DNA of 48,889 bases from Bacillota bacterium (GCA_023415835.1 JAEZJK010000120.1:1-48889), one strand, 5' to 3'; counted from the stretch's first letter, positions 25,768 through 34,217 are shown. Made by a program: numbers and translations. Notes: a model not told the origin generated them from the sequence alone.

Positions 25768-26940
25768 GTGCGATTGGTAATGAAGACATATGCTGAGATC
25801 AACGAGAAGATCAAACAAGGTAAGGCGGTGGTTTTTACCGCTGAAGAAATTATCGATGTCGTAAAGGAAAAAGGGTATGCGGCCGCAGCCCGGGAAGTGG
25901 ATGTAGTGACTACCGCCACTTTTGGACCAATGTGCTCTTCAGGCGCTTTTTTAAACTTCGGGCATTCCGATCCCCCGATCCGGATGGCCAAAGTATGGCT
26001 TAACGATGTCCCGGCTTATGCCGGAATTGCCGCAGTTGACTCATATATCGGCGCTACTGAGCTTTCTGATACTAAAGGATTCGCCTATGGCGGGGCCCAT
26101 GTGATTGAGGCTTTGGTCCGAGGGGAACAGGTTGAATTAAGGGCAACTTCATATGGAACAGATTGTTATCCTCGAAAAGAAATCCAGACTTCAGTGGGTT
26201 TGAATGATCTGAACCAAGCCTATTTGTTTAACCCCAGAAATGCATATCAAAACTATTCTGTGGCTGTAAACTCTTCCAATCGTACGATCTACACATACAT
26301 GGGCACTTTGTTGCCGAATTTTGGCAATGCGACATATTCTACGGCAGGCGAATTAAGCCCCCTCTTGAACGACCCATATTACCGGACGATTGGTATCGGT
26401 ACCCGTATTTTTCTGGGAGGGGGAACCGGATATGTTGCTTGGGAAGGAACGCAACATAACCCAAATCAGGATCGGGACGCAAATGGTGTTCCTATCGCCT
26501 CCGCCGGGACATTGGCATTGATCGGAGATTTGAAACAGATGAAACATGACTTTCTCAGGGCAGCAGTTTTTGACCGTTACGGAGTGAGTATGTATGTCGG
26601 GGTCGGAATTCCAATCCCGATCTTAGATGAAGAAATCTTAAACCAGACTACGGTTTCAAACCGGGATATTAAAGCTACGGTTGTTGATTATAGTATTCCC
26701 AAACGATCCAGGCCCAATTTCGGCCAGGTTAGCTACGCGGAGCTTCGTTCCGGTTCGATCACGATTAATGGTAAAAATATACCGACAGCGCCTTTATCAT
26801 CATTAAATCAGGCCCGTAAAATCGCTCAAATTCTCAAAGAATGGATTTCTGACGGGCAATTCAACCTTACTGAACCGGTGCAACCATTATCGTTGGAATC
26901 GAAAGTTAAACCGTTGGAACTACGGGAACAGGAGGTTTAG
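25768..26940 (+). CDS. Homocysteine biosynthesis protein, DUF39 family (MA1821-like)
   Basis: A 390-residue protein of the DUF39 family. In methanogens this protein, with its ferredoxin partner, converts aspartate semialdehyde plus sulfide to homocysteine. Visible family features are VVTTATFGPMCSSGAFLNFG, SYIGATELSD, and SYGTDCYPRKE with Cys133 at the place of the conserved Cys proposed to carry a persulfide. A glycine-rich FLGGGTGYVAWEGTQHNP follows. It is the first gene after a SAM-I riboswitch, and GAGGTG lies before ATG? at a distance of 10 bases from the chosen ATG 25780-region frame; the ATG-led frame beginning at 25780 (MKTYAEINEK) may be the true start, with an earlier in-frame start at 25768. 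The riboswitch supports the methionine-related role independently. Confidence 0.88.
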   Translation: MRLVMKTYAEINEKIKQGKAVVFTAEEIIDVVKEKGYAAAAREVDVVTTATFGPMCSSGAFLNFGHSDPPIRMAKVWLNDVPAYAGIAAVDSYIGATELSDTKGFAYGGAHVIEALVRGEQVELRATSYGTDCYPRKEIQTSVGLNDLNQAYLFNPRNAYQNYSVAVNSSNRTIYTYMGTLLPNFGNATYSTAGELSPLLNDPYYRTIGIGTRIFLGGGTGYVAWEGTQHNPNQDRDANGVPIASAGTLALIGDLKQMKHDFLRAAVFDRYGVSMYVGVGIPIPILDEEILNQTTVSNRDIKATVVDYSIPKRSRPNFGQVSYAELRSGSITINGKNIPTAPLSSLNQARKIAQILKEWISDGQFNLTEPVQPLSLESKVKPLELREQEV

Positions 26941-26942
26941 TC

Positions 26943-27353
26943 ATGGCTAAGAAAAAAGTAGTGCTTACCTTTCCTCCGGAATTAAGTGAATTGCCTCTTA
27001 CCTATCATTTAGTAAAAGATTTTGACTTGGCGATCAATATTTTAAAGGCAAAGATAACTCCCGGTGAAGAGGGGAAGTTAGTAGTGGAGCTCTCCAACGG
27101 GGCTGAGGAGAAAATTCTGGCCGGTATTGATTTTTTAAAAAAGCAAGGTGTTTTGGTTGAACCGGTCAGTAAAGAGATCCTCCTTGACGAGGAGGAATGT
27201 ATCCATTGCGGGAGTTGTACTGCGGTTTGCCATCCTAAAGCGTTAAGTATCAATCCTCCCGAGTGGAAATTAAAATTCGACAAAGAACTTTGTATCGTTT
27301 GCGAATCCTGTGTTAAGGCTTGTCCAATGCAAATTATCAAGGTGAGTTTTTAA
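26943..27353 (+). CDS. NIL-domain ferredoxin, homocysteine pathway partner (MA1822-like)
   Basis: A 136-residue protein. The N-terminal NIL domain (VVLTFPPELSELPLTYHLVK, about residues 5-78) is the small ligand-binding fold also found at the end of methionine ABC transporter ATPases. The C-terminal half has two 4Fe-4S motifs, CIHCGSCTAVCHP and CIVCESCVKACP. In methanogens the matching gene is the redox partner of the DUF39 homocysteine protein. It starts 2 bp after the DUF39 stop, with GGAGG inside that gene's end. Confidence 0.92.
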   Translation: MAKKKVVLTFPPELSELPLTYHLVKDFDLAINILKAKITPGEEGKLVVELSNGAEEKILAGIDFLKKQGVLVEPVSKEILLDEEECIHCGSCTAVCHPKALSINPPEWKLKFDKELCIVCESCVKACPMQIIKVSF

Positions 27354-28118
27354 ATGCCTGATTTGAAAGGATCCTATCGGAAACGCTCCGACATAGAACG
27401 TACTTACCGCTCCGCTTCAGTTGGCGACCTTTTAAAATACCGGATAGTAATTGGCGAAAGCGATCTTTGGATCCTTTCCGAAACGGATCTTAAAGCTAGG
27501 ATTGAGTATTTATTAAAGTTTTACCGTCGCCAATTAAAAGGATATCTTGATTCCCACCCGGGTTTTCGGGAAGCGTTGACCCCGTGGCCCGAGGACAATC
27601 AGGCACCTGAAATGATTCAAGTGATGATCCGGGCTTCACAGCTGACCAGTGTAGGCCCGATGGCTGCGGTCGCCGGAACCATTGCTGAGATGATTGGAAG
27701 GGAGTTAGGACCTGAAATAGTTTCCGAACTTATAATTGAAAACGGGGGAGACATTTATCTGCGTTCCAGTAAAGAAAGAGTTGTCGCAGTATTCGCCGGT
27801 TTTCAATCACCGTTTTCAGGAAAGGTAGGAGTATTAATAAAACCTCAACCGGAGGGGATCGGTATTTGCACATCTTCCGGTACGATGGGGCCATCCCTAA
27901 GTTTCGGGAAAGCTGATGCAGTAATGATCATCGCCTCGGATCCTTCCTTGGCTGATGCTGCCGCTACCGCTGGGGCAAATCGGGTCCAAAACAGCTCAGA
28001 CCTTCCTAAAACCATCGGTTTTATTCAAAGTATCCCCGGAATAAGAGGGGCTCTAATAATCAAAGAACAAAAGATAGCAGCTTGGGGAGAAGTTGAATTA
28101 GTACCGATAAACCAGTGA
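27354..28118 (+). CDS. UPF0280-family protein (MA1715-like), ApbE-like fold
   Basis: A 254-residue protein of the UPF0280 family, distantly related to ApbE. The conserved centre is LTSVGPMAAVAGTIAEMIGR, then ENGGDIYLR and GICTSSGTMGPSLSFGKADA. Its methanogen homologue is genetically linked with the homocysteine pair. Start ATG 27354 is immediately after the ferredoxin stop, with AAGGTGAG 6 bases ahead. The three genes therefore form a tight riboswitch-controlled operon. Its biochemical step is not established as far as I know. Confidence 0.88.
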   Translation: MPDLKGSYRKRSDIERTYRSASVGDLLKYRIVIGESDLWILSETDLKARIEYLLKFYRRQLKGYLDSHPGFREALTPWPEDNQAPEMIQVMIRASQLTSVGPMAAVAGTIAEMIGRELGPEIVSELIIENGGDIYLRSSKERVVAVFAGFQSPFSGKVGVLIKPQPEGIGICTSSGTMGPSLSFGKADAVMIIASDPSLADAAATAGANRVQNSSDLPKTIGFIQSIPGIRGALIIKEQKIAAWGEVELVPINQ

Positions 28119-28451
28119 GTAGTTGTTCGGAAAACTGTTTACAGTTGTGAGTTTAAAAACGGAACTACTTTAATATTAGGATTATTAGCTCAATTGGCGT
28201 TTCCGGTTGTGGCTTTTGGGTTAAATGAAAGAAAGAAGGCGAAGACACCCATTTAGTCTTTTCACTGTGAGTTATTAATGTCGTAATTAAGCGATCGATA
28301 TATTACGACATTTTTGTTATTCAAATTATGGGCTAACAACGAGTGAATAAGATACTAATTTTTTTTTGTAATCTAGCATAATTAACATCCCTCTGGAACA
28401 AAATATGATAGAACCTGCTCAGAGGTGATCATATATTTAGGAGGGACGAAA
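28119..28451. other. Intergenic region between the homocysteine operon and the RsfA-like gene
   Basis: It holds one intrinsic terminator (28277-28316). A short open stretch at about 28165-28258 would encode a hydrophobic LILGLLAQLAFPVVAFG segment but lacks a start codon and site. The rest shows nothing I can support. Confidence 0.5.
28277..28316 (+). terminator. Terminator of the homocysteine operon
   Basis: AATGTCGTAAT (28277-28287) and ATTACGACATT (28302-28312) make an 11-bp stem with a 14-base loop, then TTTGTTATT. Confidence 0.8.
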
Positions 28452-29462
28452 ATGCCTGATAACGCATTAGCGGTTGCAGGGGCAACATTACAAAAGACAA
28501 AACCGCGTTATACCGAAACCGAAAACGAAATTCTCTTTGAATCATGGTGGAATCCCCAAAAAAGAAGGGAATTGGTAAACCGCCTCGGCAGAAAAATGAG
28601 CGCGTTGCGAAGCCAATTTTGCCGTTTATTAAAAGAGAAGGGTATGACTAATCAAGATTATTACAATTTAATGCAATCCAAATATACTGGCGATTCCGGG
28701 ACTACGCCGCGGAAACGAAGCCGCGAATTAAAGGATATCGATCGTTTTATTCTAGAAATATTCAGCAAACACCAAGCTTTAGGCAACTCAAGGGCGGACG
28801 CTTGCATCGAATTACAGCAAAAATTGGGTAACCCTTTTACCCCTGCCGCGCTTAAACTACGGTTTTACCGCTTGATTAAAAGGTTGAATTATTCAGACGA
28901 TGATTTATTATCAATGGGACAACAGTATTTAAATATTGGCAAGGAAAACGTAAAAGCGAGCGATACGAAGTTAAACCGTAGCTCCAACCTCTCTCAGATC
29001 CCGGTTGAAAATGTATCCCAAAAAACACATGGGCCAGAGGAAGCCAATTCATTCTTATACCAACTATCATCGCTTCCTGATACTTTGAGCGATTTGGAGG
29101 GACGGGTTGCTAGAATAGAATCAAATCAGCGCCATCAGCTGGACTTGCGTGGTTTTATCGAACATCTATTGGCTGTGGAGCGGGATTTAAAACGTGAAGA
29201 TAAATTAATGGAAGAAATTCAACGTTTATTGGATGAAAATGAACAGTTACAAAAAGCGGGAGAGAAAGACCGCGAGCGCCTTAAAAAACGAGAGGAAGAA
29301 TTGGCTGAGGTCTATAAAATGTTGAATACCATGTTAACTGATTTTATGCATTTAGAAAGCGTTTCAAAATTAGCGTCCCTAGGCGATTTTATGCATCGTT
29401 TGGAGATAACCGTCGATCAGTTCGGTAATGTACTTAAAAGCAAGCGGGTTACTTCTCAATGA
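28452..29462 (+). CDS. RsfA-like regulator with Myb/SANT-type repeats and coiled coil
   Basis: A 336-residue protein. Two helical DNA-binding-like segments occur: about residues 18-60 (TETENEILFESWWNPQKRRE) and 88-145 (SRADACIELQQKLGN followed by AALKLRFYRLIKRLNYS). A linker leads to a coiled coil at about 215-290, rich in Glu/Lys/Arg/Leu, and the end has VDQFGNVLK. This order and ending resemble RsfA, a prespore regulator under SigmaF in Bacillus. Sequence identity looks low, so this is an architectural match. ATG 28452 has TAGGAGGG ahead. It overlaps the next gene by ATGA. Confidence 0.5.
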   Translation: MPDNALAVAGATLQKTKPRYTETENEILFESWWNPQKRRELVNRLGRKMSALRSQFCRLLKEKGMTNQDYYNLMQSKYTGDSGTTPRKRSRELKDIDRFILEIFSKHQALGNSRADACIELQQKLGNPFTPAALKLRFYRLIKRLNYSDDDLLSMGQQYLNIGKENVKASDTKLNRSSNLSQIPVENVSQKTHGPEEANSFLYQLSSLPDTLSDLEGRVARIESNQRHQLDLRGFIEHLLAVERDLKREDKLMEEIQRLLDENEQLQKAGEKDRERLKKREEELAEVYKMLNTMLTDFMHLESVSKLASLGDFMHRLEITVDQFGNVLKSKRVTSQ

Positions 29463-29656
29463 TACGGGAAAAAACATATAAAATCCTGACTACACCTGGT
29501 TTATCTATTTTCGCCATTAGTGAATGTAAAAATTGCGCTAACCTTACTTTTGAAAACACATGTCAAATATGGGCTTTTCCGGAGAAGAAGTGGGGTACGG
29601 GGAATAGATGCGCTAGTTACGATTCTGTTTCAGTTGAATTTCAAAAACCCGAATGA
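29459..29656 (+). CDS. Small Cys-containing protein coupled to the RsfA-like gene
   Basis: A 65-residue protein with four cysteines (23, 26, 35, 51): SECKNCANL, then ENTCQIWAFPEKKWGTGNRC. The spacing suggests one metal site or zinc knuckle. No family name comes to mind. It overlaps the regulator gene by ATGA, a strong sign of translational coupling and of a real gene despite its size. A co-regulator or partner of the RsfA-like protein is possible. Confidence 0.65.
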   Translation: MIREKTYKILTTPGLSIFAISECKNCANLTFENTCQIWAFPEKKWGTGNRCASYDSVSVEFQKPE

Positions 29657-29762
29657 TGGGAAATATTATATAGCCCGTTCTAGGTAAAGGAGGCATCCTC
29701 TCCGGTAGACAAGAAAATTTAGCTATTTGCCGTTTCAAATAAAGCCTTTAGTTGTTGAAGAA

Positions 29763-29791
29763 TTGACATTGAAGCTTGATTGTGTTAAAAT
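29763..29791 (+). promoter_or_regulatory. SigmaA promoter of rnpB
   Basis: TTGACA (29763-29768) and TAAAAT (29786-29791) are 17 bp apart, with the expected start near 29798, just before the RNA's P1 stem. Confidence 0.85.
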
Positions 29792-29808
29792 TTTTAAGTC
29801 ATAAACGT

Positions 29809-30171
29809 AACTGTCTTGGGTAACCGCGGATCAAATAGATCTGAGGAAAGTCCGAGCTCCATAGGGCGAGATGCTGGATAACATCCAGGGGGGGCGACCC
29901 CACGGAAAGTGCCGCAGAAAAGGAAACGCCACCGGGTTTGAGGTTAGCCCATAATCCGGTTAAGGCAAAGCTGAAAAGGTGTGGTAAGAGCGCACCAGCG
30001 GCCGAGGAATCGGCCGGCTTGGAAAACCCCATCCGGAGCAAGGCCAAATAGGGGAGAGATAAAACGGCCCGTTTTTCTCCCGGGTTGGCTGCTGGAGACG
30101 CCGGGCAACCGGCGCCCTAGATAAATGGTTACCGCCCGTAAGGGTACAGAACTCGGCTTATAGAGACAGTT
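29809..30171 (+). ncRNA. rnpB: RNase P RNA, bacterial class A
   Basis: The catalytic RNA that cuts 5' leaders from tRNA precursors. P1 pairs AACTGTCT (29809-29816) with AGACAGTT (30164-30171). Universal parts are present: GAGGAAAGTCCGAGCTCC (CR-I), GGTAAGAGCGCACCAGCGG, and ACAGAACTCGGCTTATAG near the 3' end. The length of about 363 nt and the overall order fit the ancestral A type rather than the Bacillus B type. Confidence 0.97.
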
Positions 30172-30199
30172 ATTTTTACATAATAAGGCATTTTATTAT

Positions 30200-30234
30200 G
30201 AATATGCGGGGAACCCCCGCATATTCTCTTTATC
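30200..30234 (+). terminator. Terminator of rnpB
   Basis: GAATATGCGGGG (30200-30211) pairs with CCCCGCATATTC (30215-30226) around a 3-base loop, followed by TCTTTAT. Confidence 0.85.
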
Positions 30235-30501
30235 AATTATTCTGGTGCTAGTAAACAATGAAGCATTTATCCACCGAATTTAATGTATATGGATTTCCGA
30301 TTGCCATGGAGTTTTTAGGGCGAATTAAAGTTGCCAAGGACTGGGATTCGCCAATGCCGTAGGTGAGTTTGGCTTAAAACAAAATTTCCGTAAATTAAAG
30401 GCAAGAATAGTAAAAATTAAGGTTTATTTAGAGGATTTCCAACCATAATGATGAATTATTGTAAAAGTTTGGCTATTTTATGGTTGGAGGAGGTTTTTTA
30501 G

Positions 30502-31908
30502 TTGAAAAGGATTCTTCTAATAATTCCCCTGATTTTTCTCCTTGCTACTGGCCTTGTTATCGGCCAAGAAACGCAAAAAGCAGGCCTGATTCTAATTAAC
30601 AATTATAGTGGGGTAGATACGGTTGGAGGGAATCAACTAAGCCGGCTGGTTAATGAAAGGTTTACTAAAGCAATCCGGAATTCGGGCAGCAACCAGTTTT
30701 TGGATTATCAACAAACCGAAGAGTTGTTAAAACAAAATGAGTTCCAATCTTATTATGAAGCTAGTAATCTGTGTGTGCGCGAAGATTTATTTAAAATTGG
30801 GCAAAAAATAGGATTGACACAGTTGCTTGTCTTAGAAATTAACGGATATAATGAAATCAAAAAGGAAAAGTCCAACAAAAGCTATCAGCTTTTGTTAAGC
30901 CTAAAGGTTTATAATTGCCAAGACAACAATGAATTTGAATACATTGGAGAAGGATTTGGAGACGGCAACCGTGAGCAGGCTTTTTCTAATGCGATCACGC
31001 AATTGGTGAATAACTATTATAAAAAAGAAATTTCCGATCCCAATATCGGCAATGTTAGGGCGACAAATGTACCTGTGATTGGAAATAAAACAAGTTTAAT
31101 ATATCATATGCCTGATTGCCTCCATCCGCCTGCTTCCGAAAATTGCGACCGGTTTAATACACGGATCGAAGCCGAAACAGCAAATTTTCGACCTTGCCCA
31201 ATTTGCTTTCCTTCTTATAAAAGCTATGTTTATGGTGACCGCAATATTGAAGAAGGGCTGGGAAGCGAAGCCTGTGGATTACTTGAGTATTACTATAGGT
31301 TGGATCATAATCCGGAATTAATTCAAAGGTTGGAAAAAATTGCGGAACCGATAATAGCCGACACTATCCGAAAGAATGTCGATTATAAATTCCGTATTTT
31401 GGACAGCACCGAGGTGAACGCTTTTGCCGCCTCTAATGGTTTTATTTACGTTACCAAAGGGCTACTGGATATAATTGAGTCCGATGACGAACTGGCATTT
31501 GTTTTAGCACATGAGATCGCCCATATTGAAAAAAAACATGCTGTTATTAATTATAAACGCGCAATGGCACTTTCGTTTATGGCTGCGATTTTTATTGCCG
31601 GTTCAGGAAATGATTCCAAAGATAATATGGAAACGGCCTTATTCACTTCAGTCATGTTGAACATTATTATGAAGGGATATTCCCGGGAACAAGAAAGGGA
31701 AGCAGATGAAGTCGGGTTCGCCCATTTGAAAAGGACCGGGAAGAATTATCAGGAGCATCGGACTCTTTTTGGCAAATTCAGCGATATGCGGCAAAAAAAA
31801 ATATACGCTATCAATAAATTATTCTCAACCCATCCTACTCCGGAACAAAGAAAAGAAAATTTGGCCAATTATTTGAAAGCTTATGAACTGCTCCACTCAA
31901 AACTGTAA
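30502..31908 (+). CDS. Secreted M48 metallopeptidase with CsgG-like and Ada-like domains
   Basis: A 468-residue exported protein. A signal peptide (about 1-21, ending VIGQ) leads to a CsgG/LpoB-like domain (about 27-175, AGLILINNYSGVDTVGGNQL onward). A short cysteine module follows with IYHMPDC (Cys206) and FRPCPIC (Cys232, Cys235), the pattern of the zinc module in Ada and some nucleases. Last comes an M48 peptidase with HEIAH at 337-341 and the third zinc ligand in EREAD (398-402). The fusion is unusual. TTG 30502 has GGAGGAGG upstream. It lies just ahead of a second M48 gene. Confidence 0.8.
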   Translation: MKRILLIIPLIFLLATGLVIGQETQKAGLILINNYSGVDTVGGNQLSRLVNERFTKAIRNSGSNQFLDYQQTEELLKQNEFQSYYEASNLCVREDLFKIGQKIGLTQLLVLEINGYNEIKKEKSNKSYQLLLSLKVYNCQDNNEFEYIGEGFGDGNREQAFSNAITQLVNNYYKKEISDPNIGNVRATNVPVIGNKTSLIYHMPDCLHPPASENCDRFNTRIEAETANFRPCPICFPSYKSYVYGDRNIEEGLGSEACGLLEYYYRLDHNPELIQRLEKIAEPIIADTIRKNVDYKFRILDSTEVNAFAASNGFIYVTKGLLDIIESDDELAFVLAHEIAHIEKKHAVINYKRAMALSFMAAIFIAGSGNDSKDNMETALFTSVMLNIIMKGYSREQEREADEVGFAHLKRTGKNYQEHRTLFGKFSDMRQKKIYAINKLFSTHPTPEQRKENLANYLKAYELLHSKL

Positions 31909-32074
31909 GTGGTAAGCCGCGAAAAGACTGAGGCCAAGGGATAGCATTATTTTGGAGGCCAAAATATACCCCAATCCGTTCCATCCTTAAAAAAGGAAAT
32001 ATTAAGCCGCTTTTAAGGTGATATTTTATGCTATAATACTTTTAGTATAAAGTTTGCTACCTGAGGTGAACCGA

Positions 32075-32812
32075 ATGAACCGACGCTGCGTTTCTTTAAC
32101 TCTGATTGCGCTAATTGCCTTTTTGTTACTACCGGCGAAGATCTTTGCCAGGGATTTCTTCGATTCATTATCATTAGGCTTGGAAAAGGAGATCGGCTAT
32201 AATACTTATCAGCAAATTATCGCCAAAAATGAACTGGTTGAACTCCCAAAAGATCAAGCAGCTTGGCTAGGCTCAATGTTTTCCAATTTGGTAAACCAAT
32301 CGAAACGCCGAAATGAGATTAAATATAGCATCGCTGTTGTTAAAGACGATACCGTTAACGCTTTTGCCTTACCTGCCGGGTATATTTTCGTCAATACCGG
32401 ATTGCTTTCTTATATTAAAAGCGATGGAGAATTAGCGGGAGTATTGGCCCATGAAATCGCCCATGTTGATCAACGCCATAGCATGAAAAGCATCTCCCGG
32501 ACAATCGGGATGAGCGCTATCCTGGGGTTAATTGTTAATCAAAGTAAAGAAAAACGAAAAGAACAGATTTCTAAAATTGGCGTTGTCGCAATTAACCTAA
32601 CCCAACTTGGGTATAGTAGGGAAGCGGAATATGAAGCCGACTCTTATGGTGTTAGTTTTATGAAGATTGCAGGTTACCAAAAAGAAGAATTACTGAATTT
32701 TTGGAGACGGATGGAAGGCGGATCCAGTGGGGGAGGGAATTCGGCTATTTTCCAATTATTTTCCACCCATCCGCCCACCAGTGAACGAATTAAAAGAATT
32801 GAGGCTCTCTAA
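32075..32812 (+). CDS. Secreted M48-family metallopeptidase (BepA/YfgC-like)
   Basis: A 245-residue protein with a signal peptide (LTLIALIAFLLLPAKIFA, about residues 7-24). Its M48 domain has AGYIFVNTGLL, LAHEIAHVDQRH and the EYEADSYG third-ligand segment. It lacks the TPR repeats of BepA and the long N-terminal membrane domain of HtpX. ATG 32075 is chosen over an upstream frame start because GAGGTG stands 7 bases ahead. It is a paralogue of the preceding gene's peptidase domain. A cell-envelope quality-control role is inferred. Confidence 0.87.
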   Translation: MNRRCVSLTLIALIAFLLLPAKIFARDFFDSLSLGLEKEIGYNTYQQIIAKNELVELPKDQAAWLGSMFSNLVNQSKRRNEIKYSIAVVKDDTVNAFALPAGYIFVNTGLLSYIKSDGELAGVLAHEIAHVDQRHSMKSISRTIGMSAILGLIVNQSKEKRKEQISKIGVVAINLTQLGYSREAEYEADSYGVSFMKIAGYQKEELLNFWRRMEGGSSGGGNSAIFQLFSTHPPTSERIKRIEAL

Positions 32813-32827
32813 AATGCAGGGTATCCG

Positions 32828-33616
32828 ATGATTACGAGTATTTCCAATGATTTAATAAAATTAGTAAGAACATTACATCATAAAAAAGGCCGCCTTCAGG
32901 AGAACCTATTTTTAGCCGAGGGTATTCATCTGGTTCAGGAAGGATTAAAAGCCGGTTCGCTAATTAAACATTTTTTTTGGTCGGAGAAGCTTACCAAAAC
33001 ATCTGAGGGGAAAGAACTTTTAAGGCTCCTGGACATCAACCATCAAGGTTTCGAGGTTTCCGACCCTGTTTTGGCAAAAATCTGTGAAACCGAGAATCCT
33101 CAAGGAATAGTAGCGACAATCGTTATTCCGGTTGAGGCAGATCTTTTGGGATTTACCGATTTCAAGTTGGGATTGATCATTGATGAGCTTCAAGATCCGG
33201 GTAATGTTGGCACTATTATTAGGACTGCTTGGGCGGCCGGATGTGATGGCTTATTTTTTACTCCCAGTACTGCCGATCCTTACCAAGGTAAAGTGGTCCG
33301 GGCTAGTATGGGGGGGATTTTTCACCAACGTATTTGCCGAAACCTTGAGCCGCAAGTTATTTCTGAATGGGCGGAGCGGATGGGTATTCAAATCATTGCC
33401 GGAGATCCAAAAGCTGCCGAGTTTTGTTTTAAATCGAACCTAACCGTACCCTCCCTTATTATTATTGGCAACGAAGGTAGAGGCCTTAACCCTGATTGGA
33501 TGAGTTTTCCCATCACCAAGGTGCTTATCCCGCAACCGGGAGGGGCAGAATCGTTAAACGCTTCGGTTTCGGCAGGGATTTTACTTTATGAAGCCCTACG
33601 GCAACGTTCCGGTTAA
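32828..33616 (+). CDS. SpoU/TrmH-type RNA 2'-O-methyltransferase (YsgA-like)
   Basis: A 262-residue knotted (SPOUT) methyltransferase. The N-terminal substrate-binding domain contains LFLAEGIHLVQEGL. The catalytic domain has the three SpoU motifs: DPGNVGTIIRTAWAAGCDG, IIGNEGRGLNPDW and IPQPGGAESLNASVSAGILLYE. It probably modifies rRNA or tRNA ribose. The same neighbour precedes pheS in Bacillus (ysgA-pheS-pheT), which supports the assignment. Confidence 0.9.
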   Translation: MITSISNDLIKLVRTLHHKKGRLQENLFLAEGIHLVQEGLKAGSLIKHFFWSEKLTKTSEGKELLRLLDINHQGFEVSDPVLAKICETENPQGIVATIVIPVEADLLGFTDFKLGLIIDELQDPGNVGTIIRTAWAAGCDGLFFTPSTADPYQGKVVRASMGGIFHQRICRNLEPQVISEWAERMGIQIIAGDPKAAEFCFKSNLTVPSLIIIGNEGRGLNPDWMSFPITKVLIPQPGGAESLNASVSAGILLYEALRQRSG

Positions 33617-33748
33617 AAATTTTTTATGTAAAACTTTGAACGCTTTTGGTAATAAAAAAGGCAGAAAAATACTTTGAGCAGGGGGTTTTTAGAAAATTAC
33701 CCCTGCCCACCCGTTCCAAATAATGTCGTTGCTTATATTTATCAGCAC

Positions 33749-33777
33749 TTGCCAAAGTTGAGCGGCTTTGATATAAT
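33749..33777 (+). promoter_or_regulatory. SigmaA promoter ahead of yqzL and pheST
   Basis: TTGCCA (33749-33754), 17 bp, TATAAT (33772-33777). It is the best promoter between the methyltransferase and pheS and would start transcription near 33785. Confidence 0.75.
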
Positions 33778-33839
33778 AGTTTTGTAATACGGTGACCGTT
33801 TTTCACGACAACAGTCAGTGAAGAGGGGTTGATGTTGAA

Positions 33840-33941
33840 GTGAAGGTGTCGGCTGAGTTTTTTTGGAAAGTATTTGAAAGTACAGGTTCGATCAGCGCCT
33901 ACTTGGTTTACCGTGAGATTCTCAAAGCAACCTTAGGTTAG
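33840..33941 (+). CDS. yqzL: YqzL-family microprotein
   Basis: A 33-residue gene easily missed for its size. It reads SAEFFWKVFESTGSISAYLV and then YREILKATLG, matching the YqzL pattern W-x-V-F-x-x-T-G-x-I-x-x-Y-L. GTG 33840 has GAGGGG 12 bases upstream; GTG 33846 is also in frame. YqzL usually lies near recO in Bacillota and has no known function to my knowledge. Here it sits between a SigmaA promoter and the T-box leader of pheS. Confidence 0.75.
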   Translation: MKVSAEFFWKVFESTGSISAYLVYREILKATLG

Positions 33942-33957
33942 GTTCCTAATTTAATAA

Positions 33958-34217
33958 AGTTAATGTGATGACGGAGAAAAGTACCTCGTTAGGAATGGTT
34001 AAGGGAGAAAGGCCTTGATTGAAAGCCTTTCCCGGACCGGCGCAGGGAAGTTCCCTCCCGAACTGCAGGCTGAACAAGAGTAGGTCGCGACGGTCCTCCA
34101 CCGTTACGGGGAGAGGGTATCGGATTTTACATATCCCGTACCTTTCAGAGTTTTTTTTAATGGGTGGTACCACGAAACAGCCTTTCGTCCCGATGGATGA
34201 GAGGTTGTTCTTTTTTT
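33958..34217 (+). promoter_or_regulatory. T-box leader controlling pheS-pheT
   Basis: The T-box GGGTGGTACCACG lies at 34162-34174. Upstream are GAGAAAAGTA (AGTA box, about 33976-33985), a long stem I region, and a stem III with CCACCGTTACGGGGAG (about 34100-34115). The terminator pairs AACAGCCTTTCGTCC (34176-34190) with GGATGAGAGGTTGTT (34195-34209) before T7. A TTC triplet at 34051-34053 is a candidate Phe specifier, not proved by folding. Uncharged tRNA-Phe would favour the antiterminator. Confidence 0.9.

Noticed and set aside
28165..28258. Possible small membrane peptide with LILGLLAQLAFPVVAFG
   Set aside because: No start codon with a ribosome site in frame, and it precedes a terminator; more likely chance.
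29799..30047. Minus-strand open frame across rnpB
   Set aside because: The region is a clear RNase P RNA; the frame is a by-product of its GC-rich helices.
33678..33712. GCAGGGG/CCCCTGC hairpin as a terminator after the SpoU methyltransferase
   Set aside because: No T tract follows on the plus strand, so an intrinsic terminator is not supported.
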